Under the pieces are notes generated by a model, which saw only the letters and a program-made list of their open reading frames with translations, did not search any database and was not told the DNA's origin. A stretch of 64,000 nucleotides of DNA from CBDBND01 sp965262665 (GTDB lineage Bacteria; Pseudomonadota; Alphaproteobacteria; Rhodospirillales; Rhodospirillaceae): positions 682,001 through 746,000 of the forward strand of contig OZ253551.1 of assembly GCA_965262665.1 (NCBI GenBank), read 5' to 3'. A program made the position numbers and the translations under genes. Positions 1 to 9,006 of the stretch are shown here, one piece after another. How positions within the stretch are numbered: the stretch's first letter is position 1; the number at the start of each line of letters is the position of its first letter.

Positions 1-1181
1 ACTATCAGAACGCCCGCGCTGAAGCGCCGGTTCTGCCTTTGACAGCCCCGGAGTCCGGAAACCCTATATTTCTAGTGACGCGTTACGAAGATGTCACCCA
101 AGTCCTCAAGGACCCCGAACTCTTTTCCAGCCGGTTCATGAATCCGATCGGCCGGGAAAAAACCGATCCCCACATACAGGCGATCTACGATCAAGGTTGG
201 CCGTGGGTTGACACGCTCCTGACCAGCGATCCACCGGATCACCGGCGTTATCGTGCACTCGTCAACCGCGCTTTTACCGCCAAGCGTGTACGTGCCCTGG
301 AGCCGTTCATCGAAAGACTGGCCAATGAACTGATTGACGCTTTCATTGAAGATGGGGCTTGTGACTTTGTCGCCGCGTTCGCCCGTCCTCTACCGTTGCG
401 CGTAATTGCCGATCAGTTCGGCGTTCCAATTGAGGATCTTCCCGCGTTTAAGAAATGGTCTGACAGTTTTGTCGCGCGTATTGGCGGTCTTGTATCCAAG
501 GAAGAAGAACTTGACTGCGTGCGTGATGTCGTCGCGCTTCAGCACTATCTCAAGGAGCGTATCGATGAACGGCGGACATCGCCAATGGACGACATCATGT
601 CCGACATGGTGCATGCACAGGTAGAAGGGGAATCGGGTTTGTCCGATGCAGAACTGATCAACATGCTTCAGCAATTGCTGGTTGCCGGTAACGAGACCAC
701 TGCGAATTCCCTCGCCGGGGGTCTGATGGGGCTGCTGCACGATCCAACTCAACTGACCGCGATGCGTTCGGATCCAAATCTCATAAGCGGTCTGGTGGAA
801 GAGTCGCTTCGCACTGTCTCTGCGCAATCAGGCATGTGGCGGATCGCCACGCGGGATACGACACTTGCTGGTATTCCCATTCCGGGCTGTGCCACTCTTT
901 TATTGCGCTATGACGCGGCCAATCGGGACCCTGCTCAATTCGAGGATCCTGAAGCCTTTAGTGTCCAGCGGTCGAATGCATCCAGCCATCTCGCCTTCGG
1001 TTATGGTATCCATTTCTGCGTCGGTGCTCTTCTGGCGCGCAAGGAAATGGAGGTCGGCTTCAAGATTTTACTGGCGCGTCTCAATACCATTCGATTAGCA
1101 CCGGAAAACGACTTTAAGCATCAGCCCAACATGATGTTGCGGGGCCTAAAACAATTACAAATCACGTTCGATCCTGACTAA
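1..1181 (+). CDS. Cytochrome P450 (5' end outside window)
   Basis: Heme-thiolate monooxygenase of the soluble bacterial class, which hydroxylates a small organic substrate using electrons from a ferredoxin partner. The frame is open from base 3, and the residues before the first possible start (TTG at 39) already look like P450 sequence (NARAEAPV), so the true N-terminus lies upstream of the window. Visible hallmarks are the I-helix oxygen-binding motif AGNETT, the ExxR pair in EESLRTVS, and the heme-binding loop FGYGIHFCVGALLAR with its cysteine ligand. The C-terminus is complete. No ferredoxin or ferredoxin reductase gene is visible nearby. The next gene, a LysR remnant, is convergent. The substrate cannot be read from the sequence. 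Confidence 0.93.
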   Translation, partial: YQNARAEAPVLPLTAPESGNPIFLVTRYEDVTQVLKDPELFSSRFMNPIGREKTDPHIQAIYDQGWPWVDTLLTSDPPDHRRYRALVNRAFTAKRVRALEPFIERLANELIDAFIEDGACDFVAAFARPLPLRVIADQFGVPIEDLPAFKKWSDSFVARIGGLVSKEEELDCVRDVVALQHYLKERIDERRTSPMDDIMSDMVHAQVEGESGLSDAELINMLQQLLVAGNETTANSLAGGLMGLLHDPTQLTAMRSDPNLISGLVEESLRTVSAQSGMWRIATRDTTLAGIPIPGCATLLLRYDAANRDPAQFEDPEAFSVQRSNASSHLAFGYGIHFCVGALLARKEMEVGFKILLARLNTIRLAPENDFKHQPNMMLRGLKQLQITFDPD

Positions 1182-1261
1182 ACCATCGGTCAAAACGCAA
1201 GACATAACTAAGTGAACCACGATTTCATTTGCGGAGAGGTAATTGAGTGCGTGCTGAACCC

Positions 1262-1946
1262 CTAAATTTGTTCACAACATTGGCGTATGACCTGCGCAAC
1301 TGTTTCCGTTGCCGGCCGGTGAGGGCTGCCAGTTCTGTAGATCAGTCCCGCCGGTCTTCGTAGTGGCCCTGACGAGACTCTGAGCGATTTTATGGCACCG
1401 CTAGCGATCTCTTTATCAAGGAATTGTTCAGGCAACATGCTCAGGAACCCATGATTTAGAATGAGAGACCTGACGAGTGAGAGGGAGTTTGTCATCACTA
1501 CGTTATCGGGTGGAGACAACCCATTACTCAACGTGAATTCAACGAAAACGGTAGACACATGCAAATGGCTAACCGCAACCCATTTTGCGTCTTTTACGTT
1601 TTGAAGTAATAATCGCTTTTTACGCGTTAACGGGTTCGTTGCACTGGCGGCGATGGTCGCGGTGACGCTGCACAATTCTTCTGATGCCAACCCCCTTTGC
1701 GGCACATCATGAGTGAAATTCATAAACACCAAATCGACCTCGCCATTTTGAAGCATGGTCAGAAGGTCAGCATGCATACCTTCCATCACTTCAAGAGTGA
1801 TTCTCGGAGCTTCGTCATGTAGCTTTGCAACGGCAGCATCCAGAATATACGTTGCGAACATGGGCGCTATGCCAAGAATAACGGATCCTTCGCGGCCGCT
1901 TTCAATGGCATTTAAGTCGTCGTGAATGCGGCGGCTTTCGTTGATT
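1262..1946 (-). pseudogene. LysR-family regulator, lacking its DNA-binding domain
   Basis: About 228 residues of a LysR-type substrate-binding domain remain, starting with linker-helix sequence (ESRRIHDDLNAIESGREGSV) followed by the ILGIAP strand typical of the first effector-domain beta strand. The N-terminal winged helix-turn-helix of about 65 residues is missing. The sequence switches at base 1946/1947 into the end of an IS6-family element. The frame stays open into the IS as far as 2071, but those residues are not LysR-like. Without the HTH it cannot act as a repressor or activator. The likely cause is a deletion mediated by the IS6 element, because the gene on the other side of that element is also cut. 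Confidence 0.85.
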
Positions 1947-2098
1947 GGCATTGTCAGACTAATTGGACCGGGTCTTAAGAACCTACAATCGACGACTGTC
2001 AGGCTGCGAGTTGCTGCCACTCGACGAGGGCAGCGGCTCGGGCTTGTTTGAAAATGTCTCTGGACCTGCACCGCAAAAGTGGAGAGTTACCTTCTCAC

Positions 2099-2956
2099 CT
2101 AAGCCGCCATACTTTCGCACTTCACCGGACTGATGCTGCCCAGATATGAATGGCGACGACGCGGATTATAAAATCCATTGATATAATGGAACAGGGCGTT
2201 TTGTGCCTGTTCCCTGGTTTCATAGTGTTCCCTCCATATTAATTCTGCTTTCAATGATTTGAAGAACGTTTCTACAGTCGCATTGCCATAGCAATTCCCT
2301 TTGCCAGACATCGAAGAGAGAAAGCCGTGGCCTTTGAGAAGTTTCCGGTAATCGTTGGAGCAATACTGCGAGCCACGATCAGAATGATGAATGACCCCTG
2401 GTGGCGGTTGTCGCAATGCAATGGCCCTTTTCAGAGCCTTGATCGGCAAATCCCGTTTGAGCCTGTCGCTGACGGCCCAGCCAATGACACGGCGTGAATA
2501 CAAATCGATGATCACCGCAAGATACAGCCAGCCCGCTGCCGTCCAGAGATAGCTGATATCACCGGCCCATTTCTGGTTTGGTCCCGTGGCCTGAAAATCT
2601 CCATCCAGAAGGTTGGGAGCTATGTTGTGGTTGTGATTACTGTTTGTCGTGCGTTTGAATTTATGAGTTCTGACGATGCGAATATCGTTCTCCCGCATCA
2701 ACCGCCCGACCCGGCGTTCACCAATGACGCTGCCTTGATCCCTGAGTTCATCAGTCATTCGCTGGCGACCATAGGCCCGATAATTACGGGCATGCTCGGC
2801 ACGAATATGGGCCAAATAGACCCTGTCGTCGCGTTGGCGCTGACTGGCAGGGCGAGACACCCAAGCGTAGTAGCCGCTTTCACTGACCCTCAGGACTTTG
2901 CACATCCTGCAGATTGAAAAATTGGCCTTCTCCTTTGCGATGAAATAAAACCTCAT
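2099..2956 (-). CDS. IS3-family transposase OrfB (integrase core)
   Basis: 285 residues with the rve-type DDE core: first D in WAGDISYLW, second D in HHSDRGSQY, and the E in NATVETFFKSLK. It ends with the family's typical YNPRRRHSYLG motif. The N-terminal stretch (CRMCKVLRVSESGYYAW) is the usual OrfB lead-in. The reading frame overlaps orfA by 4 bases (ATGA). OrfB can therefore be reached by re-initiation at its own ATG or by the frameshift that makes OrfAB in this family. Confidence 0.93.
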   Translation of the reverse strand: MRFYFIAKEKANFSICRMCKVLRVSESGYYAWVSRPASQRQRDDRVYLAHIRAEHARNYRAYGRQRMTDELRDQGSVIGERRVGRLMRENDIRIVRTHKFKRTTNSNHNHNIAPNLLDGDFQATGPNQKWAGDISYLWTAAGWLYLAVIIDLYSRRVIGWAVSDRLKRDLPIKALKRAIALRQPPPGVIHHSDRGSQYCSNDYRKLLKGHGFLSSMSGKGNCYGNATVETFFKSLKAELIWREHYETREQAQNALFHYINGFYNPRRRHSYLGSISPVKCESMAA

Positions 2957-3228
2957 CGGCTTTGGCTCGCGAAGAAGGCCGTCGCTTTTTTTAAAATGTC
3001 CCGCTCCTCACGCAATGTCCTGTTCTCCTTGCAAAGGCGAGCCAATTCCTTGTCTTTATCATTATGAGGACCGGACAGCAGCTCAGTGTGCTTATGACTG
3101 GTAATCCACTTGCCTAATGTAGACAGGCCAATGCCAAGATCGGCGGCAACTTGCTTGTGTGATAGCCCGCTCGTCAATGCAATCCGAACGGCTTCAGAAC
3201 GAAATTCCTCAGTTCTTCCGATACCCAT
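2953..3228 (-). CDS. IS3-family transposase OrfA (HTH protein)
   Basis: 91 residues with an N-terminal helix-turn-helix (FRSEAVRIALTSGLSHKQVAADLGIGLSTLGKW) of the kind that binds the IS ends, followed by a leucine-heptad region (LARLCKENRTLREERDILKK) used for oligomerisation. The start ATG lies 64 bases inside the right inverted repeat. It is intact and co-directional with orfB. Confidence 0.9.
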   Translation of the reverse strand: MGIGRTEEFRSEAVRIALTSGLSHKQVAADLGIGLSTLGKWITSHKHTELLSGPHNDKDKELARLCKENRTLREERDILKKATAFFASQSR

Positions 3229-3986
3229 ATGGGCCTCCTGTTGAGTTTAAACTTTAACAGAAGGCACTCTCCATTTTACCGGTACCAGTCCACTCTTCGG
3301 TTGAGATGGCGTTGGTGGTTGAAGTGGTTGTAGATCGAAGCGTGGACAGAGGCGAATTTCTGTAGGGTCTTGATGTCTCTGAACCGAGCCATCGCGCCTT
3401 CTCGTCGGCGGAACGGTTGGTGTGAATTTTCGGCTCGATTGTTGAGCCAACGCTTGATCTCTTGGCGGCTCTCGTTGCCGATCACCTTCATCGCAGCCCG
3501 GTATGACTTTAGCCTGTCAGTGACGATCATAGCCGGTCGGCCATAACGCCTCATTGCACGTTTAAGGAACTCAAGCGCGGCTTCGCGGTCCCGGCGTTTG
3601 GTGACATAGACCTCAAGCACTTCCCCTTCATGGTCAACGGCCCTCCATAGATAACATGTCTCGCCGTTGATGCGGACGAACACCTCGTCAAGATGCCAGC
3701 GCCAATTCGACCAGTTACGCCGGACTATCCGCCTCTTCCGGATCTCGGCCGCAAACAACGGGCCAAAGCGGTTCCACCAGTACCGCACGGTTTCATGGCA
3801 AATGTCGATGCCGCGTTCGAACAGAAGATCTTCGACCTGACGCAACGACAGCGGATAACGGACATAAAGCATCACAACGTTACGGATGATCTCAGGCGAG
3901 CTGTTGAAATACCGGAAGGGATTTTTCATTACCCGAGGCTAGGAGAGCTTACTTTTCAACTCAAGACGATTTAGTCTGACAACGCC

Positions 3987-4412
3987 CGTCAGCCCAAGCA
4001 GAACAGCAACATCATTGCCAATGTTGACCGCAGTGATGAGATCTTTTCCCGAGATCTGCCCGAACCGATCAGCATAGGCCATAACAGCAGGAAAGATCAC
4101 CGACATGGGGTCTACGCCCGCTGCCTGGTGAGTACTCACGCAATCAAGACATTGAACTTGGTACCCGTTGGCCATACCCGCACCTAGGGGTGACAACAGG
4201 TGATCGGTTCCCCAAACAGGGACGCCGCCATACCCGTAGTGGGTCAGTTGAATGCCGCGGATGATGGGCGCTTTGGATTCTACGCTGCCGAAAAGAGCGC
4301 ACGCCAACGTGTCCGCAACAAGCTCATTGGTTGCCGGCACAACGTCTGCGGGCAATGAATCAAAGGATGTGGCGTCAATGTAGTCGCGAATAGCGTCGCG
4401 AACGCGGGTCAT
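3987..4412 (-). pseudogene. MmgE/PrpD-family protein, C-terminal two-thirds missing
   Basis: 142 native residues remain of a family whose members (2-methylcitrate dehydratase and relatives) are about 450 residues. Recognisable pieces are SFDSLPADVV, the LVADTLACALFGS helix, PVWGT, GAGMANG and the SGKDLITAVNIGNDVAVLLGL segment. At base 3986 the frame runs into the IS6 terminal repeat and ends 15 codons later. Most of the catalytic domain is gone. The gene and the LysR remnant point the same way and are cut at opposite ends of the same IS, so the missing 3' part of this gene and the 5' part of the LysR gene probably went in one deletion. Confidence 0.8.
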
Positions 4413-4599
4413 GGGACGTCGGGGTCAAGTGCAAGGGGTCACGGACCGTAACGGGGCCGTCTGCGTCCAGCAAGAGACCGTCGCTGCTTGAGATTTTGAC
4501 CGCGCCAACGTACCCGTTTCCTGGTGCCTCGGCGACCGCCCAATTCAACCACGTGGCGGACAATTTGCGTGGAACTGCGCGATCCGTCCCTTTCAGACG
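4375..4599 (-). pseudogene. Unrecognised open stretch, possibly a gene fragment
   Basis: A stop-to-stop frame of about 75 codons on the minus strand, overlapping the start of the PrpD fragment. One part (WLNWAVAEAPGNGYVGAVKIS) has a rhythm seen in GNAT acetyltransferases (WLNWAV...GYVGAV), but there is no acetyl-CoA loop and no good start codon. It may be leftover coding sequence or chance. I would not assign a function. Confidence 0.2.
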
Positions 4600-4641
4600 T
4601 TATGTGCAATGATAGTGTCATCCATACGGGAGACCCAGGTG

Positions 4642-5280
4642 ATGAAAGACTCGACCGAACAGATTCAAGACGATCCCACCCAGGGCGGCACGGAGTTTGC
4701 CCCTTGGGTGCTGGAGCGGGTGCGTCAATCGGACTTCACCAAAGGCTTTGTCGACCGCATTCTCGACCACATGAAAGTGTTGGATGAGACTCGCGCCGAA
4801 AGTCCGGCTTTCAACAAAGTCACTCGTTTGGAACACAGCCTACAAACGGCCACCCTCGCCCATCAAGCCGGGGAAAACGACGAATATGTGGTTTGCTGCT
4901 TGATCCATGACATCGGTGACTTGCTGGCGCCGTTCAACCACGGCGAATTTGCCGCCGCCCTGCTTGAGCCGTTCATCAGCGAAAAGAACCACTGGCTGGT
5001 GGCCAACCATCATGCGTTCCAGGGCTATTACTATTTCGAACACATCGGTCTCGACAAAAACATGCGCGATCAATACCGGGGGCATCCCTATTTCGATGAC
5101 GCTGTGCGTTTTTGCGATACCTATGACATGCCTGCGTTCAATCCGGACTTTGAGTCCATGAGCCTTGAGGACTTAGAGCCGATTGTGCGCCGTATTCTCT
5201 ACGCACCGAAAAATCCATCTGGATTCCGAATCCGCCGGCGTAAGCACGGAATGTTAGGGGAGAAACACTATGGCCGGTAA
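4642..5280 (+). CDS. HD-domain enzyme, PhnZ/TmpB-like
   Basis: 212 residues. The ATG at 4642 is chosen over the one at 4609 because GGAG lies just upstream of it (4629-4632). An HD superfamily metal site is visible: LEHSLQ with its His, then LIHDIGDLL with the HD pair, then ANHHAFQGYYYFEHIG. The order resembles HD-fold mixed-valent diiron oxygenases such as PhnZ, which cleave C-P or C-C bonds in small hydroxylated substrates, more than it does nucleotide phosphohydrolases. The C-terminal block (YRGHPYFDDAVRFCD...DLEPIVRRI) is shared with uncharacterised relatives, as far as I recall. The stop overlaps the start of the following MFS gene by 11 bases, so the two are translationally coupled and the transporter probably moves this enzyme's substrate or product. 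Confidence 0.7.
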   Translation: MKDSTEQIQDDPTQGGTEFAPWVLERVRQSDFTKGFVDRILDHMKVLDETRAESPAFNKVTRLEHSLQTATLAHQAGENDEYVVCCLIHDIGDLLAPFNHGEFAAALLEPFISEKNHWLVANHHAFQGYYYFEHIGLDKNMRDQYRGHPYFDDAVRFCDTYDMPAFNPDFESMSLEDLEPIVRRILYAPKNPSGFRIRRRKHGMLGEKHYGR

Positions 5281-6676
5281 CAACGGCCCCTCTTTGCTTG
5301 AGCGCTACCCGCCCGACACGAATGGCAAACACATCCTGATCTATTGGTTCAAGCCCGGTTACACGGGCGTGAACATCGTTACCCTGCTCTATGCCGCCAT
5401 CTTCAGCATGACCATGCTGACCATGGTCAATTTCGTGCAGCCTTACTTGCTGGAAGAAGTCTACGAAATCCCGCGCCGCGACCAGGGCGCGCTAACGGGA
5501 CTTCTCGCAGCCCTACAAGAAGGCGTGGTCATTCTTCTCATGGGTCTGATCGGCGCGCTGTCTGACCGCACAGGACGGCGGATTCTCTTTTCCCTGGGGT
5601 TTGTCGTACTCGCCGCCGGTTACTTTATCTATCCGTTGGCCACGTCTACAGAACAGCTGATCATCTTCCGTGTTGTGGTCGCTGTCGGTGCAGCCATGGT
5701 GCCGGTGATGCTCAGCGCCTGTCTGGTCGATATCATTCAAGAGTGCACCCGCGGCAAATGGCTGGGTACCACATCGATATTCAACGGCATCGGTGTACTA
5801 CTCATGAGCGCCACCTTCGGCCAACTGCCTGGGCAATTCGAAAACATGGGTTACAGCGGCGCCGAAGCCGGACAGTACACTTTTTGGATTGCGTCGGCGG
5901 TGGGCATTGTTACCGCCATCCTGTTGCACTTGGGGCTCAAGGGCGGCCCGCCACCTGAGGTGAAAGATAAACCGAGCGTTCTGAAGAATTTCGCGCGCGG
6001 CGTTACTGAAGCCAGGCGCAATCCAAAGATCGCATTGGCCTACAGCACCGCATTTATTTCGCGGGGTGATTTGGTGGTTGTCGGCACCTTCTTTTCCCTG
6101 TGGTTCGTTCAGGTGGGCGTCGAGCAAGGGATGACGACGGGACAAGCCATGGCTCGAGCTGGTTTTCTGTTTGGTGCCGTGATTCAGTTCTCGGCCGTGT
6201 GCTGGGCTTTTTTCATGGGTTTGATCTGCGACCGGGTCAATCGCACCACAGCGGTGGCCGTCGCCTTTGCCATTGCCACGACGGGCTATCTTTTTATGGG
6301 CTCTATCGGTGATCCCTTTGCTGCAGGGAGCTTGATCGTTTTCGCCTGTATCATCACCGGCATGGGGGAAACCTCCACTGTGGTGGCGTCGGGGTCTTTG
6401 TTGGGACAAGAAGCGCCGGCCCAGTACCGCGGCGCCGTGGTCGGCGTGTTCAACAAGTCAGGCGCCATCGGCATCATGGCTGCCACTTTGGCGGGCGGGT
6501 ATCTGGTCGATCGCTTTGACGGCAACGCCCCGTTCACCATGATGGGCATTGCCAACGCTGTGATTTGTCTAGCAGCAATCTCTGTCCGGCTGTGGGTTAA
6601 CGATTCCGTGCCCCCGCCAACGGATGAAGCTGCGGCGTCGGTGTTGCAAGCGGAAGACGCACAAGCGGCGGAGTAG
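5270..6676 (+). CDS. MFS transporter
   Basis: 468 residues, inner-membrane major facilitator with about 12 hydrophobic segments. The loop 2-3 signature is clear: GALSDRTGRRILF. A second-half counterpart (GLICDRVNRTTAV) sits in the matching position. The N-terminus is a short cytoplasmic tail (SLLERYPPDTNGKHIL) before the first helix. It overlaps the HD-domain gene upstream, indicating a two-gene operon. The specificity is unknown; the family includes organic acid, sugar-phosphate and drug carriers. The next gene is convergent and only 2 bases away, so the transcripts must terminate close together. Confidence 0.9.
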   Translation: MAGNNGPSLLERYPPDTNGKHILIYWFKPGYTGVNIVTLLYAAIFSMTMLTMVNFVQPYLLEEVYEIPRRDQGALTGLLAALQEGVVILLMGLIGALSDRTGRRILFSLGFVVLAAGYFIYPLATSTEQLIIFRVVVAVGAAMVPVMLSACLVDIIQECTRGKWLGTTSIFNGIGVLLMSATFGQLPGQFENMGYSGAEAGQYTFWIASAVGIVTAILLHLGLKGGPPPEVKDKPSVLKNFARGVTEARRNPKIALAYSTAFISRGDLVVVGTFFSLWFVQVGVEQGMTTGQAMARAGFLFGAVIQFSAVCWAFFMGLICDRVNRTTAVAVAFAIATTGYLFMGSIGDPFAAGSLIVFACIITGMGETSTVVASGSLLGQEAPAQYRGAVVGVFNKSGAIGIMAATLAGGYLVDRFDGNAPFTMMGIANAVICLAAISVRLWVNDSVPPPTDEAAASVLQAEDAQAAE

Positions 6677-6678
6677 GT

Positions 6679-7724
6679 TTAAGCGTTGATGCGTTGAAAA
6701 CTGCGCAGATCACCGCTCTTGCTGATGGCCATACCGATGGCCCGCTGGGCGGCGTTGGGGCCTTCTGGGTCGGCAAAGCCAAAGTAGGTCATCCAGAGTT
6801 CATTTCCGCGCGCGCAAAGCTGCGGATTGGCGACGTTGTAGTCGTCCCAAGCACCATCTGGCGCGGCCACGAAGATGGGACCGTCGAACTGCCGCCGCCA
6901 GGTGAGACCATCATCTGACACAGCGACCCCGATGGTGCGTTGTTGTTTTTTCTCCGGGCGGCCATCAACGGCGGTGTAAATCATCATCCATTCGGCGCCG
7001 GCGACGGGAATGTTGTGCAGCACCTGGCGGGTGATCATGCCGTTGGAATCGTAGGTGCGCGGATCATCACTCCAGGTGAGCGGGCCAAGATACGTCCATG
7101 TGTCCAAGTCTTCTGATGCCCAGTGCGTAATCCAGTCCTTGAAGTCTTTGTCCTTGATGGTGACTTGTAAAATGGTGCGGTTGCCCACTTGATACGTGTT
7201 GGGAAAGGCACCGTAGATTTCACCGCCGAGACCAACAAGTGCCCCCCGTAGGCTTTGCCTGGTCGGCGCTGCCAGGTGATACCGTCTTCGCTGACGGCGA
7301 GACAGGCATGAAGGTTGTAGCCGGGAAAAGCGTATATGGGATTGGCGGAGTCCGGTGTGCCTATATCACCACCGTAGTATCAGTGGTGCCATTTGCCGTC
7401 GCGCCAGGTCATATCTCCGGTGCCAACGTGAACGCTGTCGAAAGCGTTTGGATCGGGATCGGGCACCATAACCGCACCGCCTTTGAGCGGACCGTCGAAC
7501 CGTTCCCAGTTAAGGCCGTCGTCCGACGTCAGCATCGCGATGGAGCCCGTTCCTAATGCTGGAGCTAAACCAGCAGGGAAATCCTGAGAGCGGCCGTAAT
7601 ACCAGATGCAAAATTTCTCCAGCACCGGATTCCAGCGCATCATCGCGCCGCCCACCTTGGCGTCATCACAGCGACCTATTGGCCCTGTGTTGAAAAGAAA
7701 TCCCGACTGTCCCTCTCCCGTCAT
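6679..7724 (-). pseudogene. Glycosidase-like beta-propeller protein, stop plus frameshift
   Basis: The family is a five-bladed propeller hydrolase related to GH32/43/130 or sialidase-like proteins. The repeated blade motif is visible three times: TSDDGLNWERFDG, SEDGITWQRRPG and SDDGLTWRRQFDG. Two lesions break it. A TGA at 7380-7382 falls in KWHH*YYGGDIG, where a Trp codon would fit. The frame is then lost in a run of six C (7242-7247), where one more base would restore HLLVGLGGEIYGAFPN. The start ATG overlaps the stop of the YaiI-like gene (ATGA). Either lesion alone should abolish the protein. Confidence 0.75.
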
Positions 7725-8170
7725 GTGCTTATTGCCTTTCGCACCATATCGTCCAAAGCGGAAAGAAACTTTGAGCGATCCGTCTTTGTGAATCCAGGGT
7801 GATGGTCTTTGATCTCACCACTGTCGCGCAAGTGAGTTTTTAAATCGCGCATGGCTAGAGCCATACCGATACTGTCTTCGGTGAACGGTTTGCCGCTATG
7901 GCCAAGCACAGCCGCGCCTTTTTCGATACAGCGCGACGCCAATGGAATGTCGCCGGTGATGCAGATATCGCTCGCTGCGATATGGTCGGCGATCCAATCG
8001 TCGGCGATATCAGGTCCTTCAGCCACAACCACCTTGTTGACCAGAGGTCCATCAGGCCTGCGCAACTAGGTGTTGCCGACCACGTGAATTTTGAGATCAT
8101 GGCGCTCGGCGACACGCAACACTTCGTCTTTCACCGGGCAGGCATCGGCATCGATATAAATTTCAGTCAC
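7721..8170 (-). pseudogene. YaiI/UPF0178 family protein with in-frame amber codon
   Basis: Start GTG at 8170, reading VTEIYIDADACPVKDEVLRVAE, the PIN-like N-terminus of the YaiI/YqxD family (DUF188). Codon 35 (8066-8068) is TAG, in VVGNT*LRRPDG; Trp or Ser stands there in homologs as I recall them. After the stop the same frame continues with the conserved part (CITGDIPLASRCIEKGAAVL, TEDSIGMALAMRDL, DRSKFLSALDDMV) to 7721, so the lesion is a single base change in an otherwise complete ~149-codon gene. It sits between an exported protein gene upstream and the propeller pseudogene downstream. Confidence 0.85.
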
Positions 8171-8177
8171 GGTTAGG

Positions 8178-8951
8178 TTAGAGATCGCCGTTCAGTTCCA
8201 CCAATTGATAGCGGGAGCCACGCACCCGGTATTCATGCTGAATCATCACCCGGTCGGGACCGGCAATCCAAACATCGGTGTTTTCTCCAAATCGATAGTG
8301 CTCTGTGTCAAACGTTCCTGCAGGAACCGTGAGTTCTTCCATCCCGAGAAACTCCAAAGCGATCGGATAGACGGCGCAATGCACACTGCGTCCCGCCGCG
8401 CCCAAGGTGCACAGGTTGTGCATCTGCACGCCGCCTTTGGTCATGTCGTAACCGGCTCCGTAATGCCAGCCATCGGCGGAAATGGGATGGAGCAGCAGGG
8501 TAAAGGTTTCAGGCAAATCGACGGTCTCAACGAATTGCTCCAACGGCGTGCTTACCGCCACCCGCAAGGTGTCACCCTCAACCGCATACTGACCCGCACC
8601 CAGCCAACCGCCACCGGAATAGACGCTGGCGTAGGCATGAATGGGCCGGAAGGTCTTAGCGTCAGAATGCATCACCAGGTCGATCTGGGTGCCGTAAGTG
8701 GACTGGTTGAGGTGCGACCGGATCATGCGTGTGCCGTCGCTATGCACGGTCATGCTCCAGCTCTCCTCACCGCACGGCTGGCCGTCGTTGAGCCCGGTGC
8801 ATACATGTACGCCGGACAGACTACGTTCGATGATGGCCGGTCCGGTATAGACATCAGCGTCTTCGCGGGGTTCACGGTCTTCCTGGGCCAGCGCCGGTGC
8901 AGTCCACCAAGCCAAAACTAAAACGGAAGTAAGTGCCGCAATGCGTGTCAT
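8178..8951 (-). CDS. Exported protein, DUF3108-like
   Basis: 257 residues with a clear Sec signal peptide (hydrophobic LTSVLVLAWWTAPALA, cleavage after ALA). The mature part is beta-rich. Its end (TVPAGTFDTEHYRFGENTDVWIAG) resembles DUF3108-type periplasmic proteins, where a similar VPAG.FdT.hY stretch precedes a W-containing strand; this is resemblance from memory. Cysteines at CTGLNDGQPC and NLC...HC could form disulfides. It belongs to a minus-strand run following the DUF1838 gene. Function unknown. Confidence 0.6.
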   Translation of the reverse strand: MTRIAALTSVLVLAWWTAPALAQEDREPREDADVYTGPAIIERSLSGVHVCTGLNDGQPCGEESWSMTVHSDGTRMIRSHLNQSTYGTQIDLVMHSDAKTFRPIHAYASVYSGGGWLGAGQYAVEGDTLRVAVSTPLEQFVETVDLPETFTLLLHPISADGWHYGAGYDMTKGGVQMHNLCTLGAAGRSVHCAVYPIALEFLGMEELTVPAGTFDTEHYRFGENTDVWIAGPDRVMIQHEYRVRGSRYQLVELNGDL

Positions 8952-9006
8952 GACGTCCCTCCTCTTTTGTTGAAGGAACCTATCACGGAAATCGCAGGCG
9001 AATGAG

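Larger units (their letters stand above)
2061..3292 (-). mobile_element. IS3-family insertion sequence, complete (1232 bp)
   Basis: The ends are imperfect inverted repeats of about 34 bp beginning TGGAC: TGGACCTGCACCGC at 2061 and, in reverse complement from 3292, TGGACTGGTACCGG. Both continue into a shared TGGAGAGT...CCTTCT block. A 3-bp direct repeat CTC (2058-2060 and 3293-3295) flanks it, as expected for the family. It contains the usual orfA and orfB in one direction. Both genes are open and the ends are recognisable, so it may still be mobile. Confidence 0.9.
1999..3929 (-). pseudogene. IS6-family transposase, split by an IS3 insertion
   Basis: The N-terminal 212 residues lie at 3929-3293, with an HTH region and a DDE catalytic core visible (D in LDEVF, D in VTDRLKSY, E in NRAENSHQP). 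The last ~20 residues lie on the other side of the IS3 element, at 2060-1999, reading DIFKQARAAALVEWQQLAA and then TGA. Joining the halves after removing one copy of the CTC duplication restores a perfect 231-residue frame, proving that the IS3 landed inside an intact IS6 gene. The present left fragment ends in a few IS3-encoded residues, so the enzyme is probably inactive, although all three catalytic residues are retained. Confidence 0.9.
1947..3986 (-). mobile_element. IS6-family insertion sequence interrupted by an IS3 element
   Basis: Terminal inverted repeats are GGCATTGTCAGACTAA at 1947-1962 and, as reverse complement, GGCGTTGTCAGACTAA at 3971-3986, with one mismatch in 16. Removing the IS3 insertion (2061-3292) and its 3-base duplication gives about 805 bp, the usual size for this family. 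The bases outside the two ends (CGTTGATT on the left, CGTCAGCC on the right) are not an 8-bp duplication. With both flanking genes truncated, that points to an adjacent deletion or recombination event, not a simple insertion. Confidence 0.85.

Noticed and set aside
2099..3929. Two independent transposases side by side
   Set aside because: The IS6 tail on the other side of IS3, in frame with the head after removing CTC, shows nesting.
7380..7382. TGA as selenocysteine in the propeller gene
   Set aside because: The site would be a Trp in a GH-like blade, no SECIS-like hairpin is seen, and the gene also has a frameshift.
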